50,838 nt of DNA from Lachnospiraceae bacterium UBA3641 (GTDB lineage: Bacteria > Bacillota > Clostridia > Lachnospirales > Lachnospiraceae). Below the pieces are notes generated by a model. The model did no database searches, was not told where the DNA came from, and saw only the letters and a list, made by a program, of their open reading frames with translations. The DNA lies in NCBI GenBank assembly GCA_002373875.1, contig DFKQ01000107.1:1-50838 (forward strand). Direction: 5' to 3'. Positions 50,010 through 50,838 of this stretch are shown piece after piece (the stretch's first letter is position 1; the number at the start of each line of letters is the position of its first letter). Position numbers and translations under genes: made by a program.

Positions 50010-50838
50010 TCAGTCCAGCGCCTCCTTAACGGGTACCTGCACCCTCTTATCGAAGCATTCAAACATCTCATCAACCACCTTCTCATCCTCCCCGGCCGAC
50101 AGCTTACTTACAAGAGGAACAACGATGAGTCCTCCAACCATGGCCACAACACCGGAATTAATGGATGACTTGAAGATATAACCGAGCACGGGTCCCCATG
50201 AGCTTACATCAACACCGCCGAGAGTGACTATGAGCTGGATGATGGCAATGCCGCAGCCCCAGATGTAGCAGGCGGCGACCGAAGCCCTGGTTGCCTTCTT
50301 CCAGTAGAGGCCGTAGAGGAAGGGTGCAAGGAATGCTCCTGCCAGTGCTCCCCATGAAACACCCATCATCTGGGCGATGAAGGTAATGCCGGGGAAGGAA
50401 TCCTTGATGATGGCGATCACCGCGGATACCAGAATGAAGAAGACGATAAATACCCTCATGATGAAAACCTGCTTCTTCTCATCCATGCCCTGCTTGCTGG
50501 CAGGCTTTATCACATCAAGCGTAAAGGTGGAGCTGGAGGTCAGTACAAGGGATGAAAGTGTTGACATCGAAGCCGAAAGAACCAGTACTATGACTACAGC
50601 TATTATTATTGAAGGAAGGGTTGAGAGCATGGCGGGAACTATCGTATCGAAAAGAGGCTTGCCGTTAGCCGGATTGTAGCTTATCCTGTCGGCGTAGAGT
50701 CTTCCGAAGCCGCCTAAGAAGTAGCATCCGCCTGCCACTATTATCGCGAAGAATGTGGATATTATGGTTCCCTTGTGAATATCCTTCTCACTCTTGATGG
50801 CGTAGAACTTACCCACCATCTGGGGAAGTCCCCAGGTG
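50010..50838 (-). CDS. Sodium:solute symporter (PutP-like), 5' end outside window
   Basis: The C-terminal 276 or so residues of a sodium:solute symporter. The frame stays open to the window edge (TWGLPQMVGKFYAIKS), so the ATG at 50819 is internal. Several helices and the family segments IAVVIVLVLSASMSTLSSLVL and MMGVSWGALAGAFLAPFLYGLYW are visible. The MSTLSS stretch lies in the region that binds sodium in LeuT-fold symporters. The branch resembles the proline carrier PutP, but the substrate cannot be fixed from this part. Confidence 0.9.
   Translation of the reverse strand, partial: TWGLPQMVGKFYAIKSEKDIHKGTIISTFFAIIVAGGCYFLGGFGRLYADRISYNPANGKPLFDTIVPAMLSTLPSIIIAVVIVLVLSASMSTLSSLVLTSSSTFTLDVIKPASKQGMDEKKQVFIMRVFIVFFILVSAVIAIIKDSFPGITFIAQMMGVSWGALAGAFLAPFLYGLYWKKATRASVAACYIWGCGIAIIQLIVTLGGVDVSSWGPVLGYIFKSSINSGVVAMVGGLIVVPLVSKLSAGEDEKVVDEMFECFDKRVQVPVKEALD

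Overview
The window looks like chromosomal DNA of a Gram-positive anaerobe of the Bacillota, most likely class Clostridia and family Lachnospiraceae. The evidence is a class III (anaerobic) ribonucleotide reductase, a CIRCE operator on clpB, strong AGGAGG ribosome sites, lipoprotein signal peptides ending in L-x-G-C, a type-2 PyrF, mid-range GC and many cyclic-di-GMP proteins. The family is inferred from overall gene style; no rRNA is present. No phage, insertion sequence or CRISPR array was seen.

Left part (1-11.7 kb), mostly housekeeping on the minus strand: a short tandem repeat block, typA/bipA, a HAD-domain lipoprotein, a MATE exporter, pyrF, nrdD (with two NrdR-box-like sites and a fused thiol-redox domain) and a TPR lipoprotein. 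A plus-strand TraX-family gene follows.

Middle (11.7-27.6 kb), signalling: four overlapping minus-strand genes (small acidic protein, membrane protein, membrane-bound response regulator, LacI-type regulator) lie divergent from thrH. Next come a cell-wall glucosaminidase, an EAL-domain phosphodiesterase, a GNAT acetyltransferase and a small membrane protein in one apparent operon. A hybrid kinase/receiver/GGDEF protein whose phospho-acceptor histidine is replaced by asparagine, a glycogen debranching enzyme and a membrane diguanylate cyclase complete the region.

27.7-34.3 kb: clpB on the plus strand with a sigma-A promoter overlapping a perfect CIRCE, a CbxX/SpoVK-type AAA ATPase, and a three-gene polar amino-acid ABC importer.

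Right part (34.3-49.5 kb), the most interesting region: nine tightly packed minus-strand genes, probably followed by surE, forming a Pel-like exopolysaccharide operon. In transcription order: PelD-like c-di-GMP receptor (SDR domain + membrane segments + GAF + degenerate GGDEF with an intact RxxD), PelE-like protein, PelA-like deacetylase (DUF2194), PelF glycosyltransferase, PelG fused in frame to a CotH-type kinase, a second CotH-type lipoprotein, a VTC-domain polyphosphate-polymerase homologue, a DUF4956 membrane protein and a DUF4874/DUF4832 protein. The combination suggests a c-di-GMP-controlled secreted polysaccharide coupled to a phospho-transfer module. A tRNA-Leu gene lies 26 bases upstream of the operon. 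Beyond it are a candidate type I toxin/antisense locus and the 3' part of a sodium:solute symporter that runs off the window.
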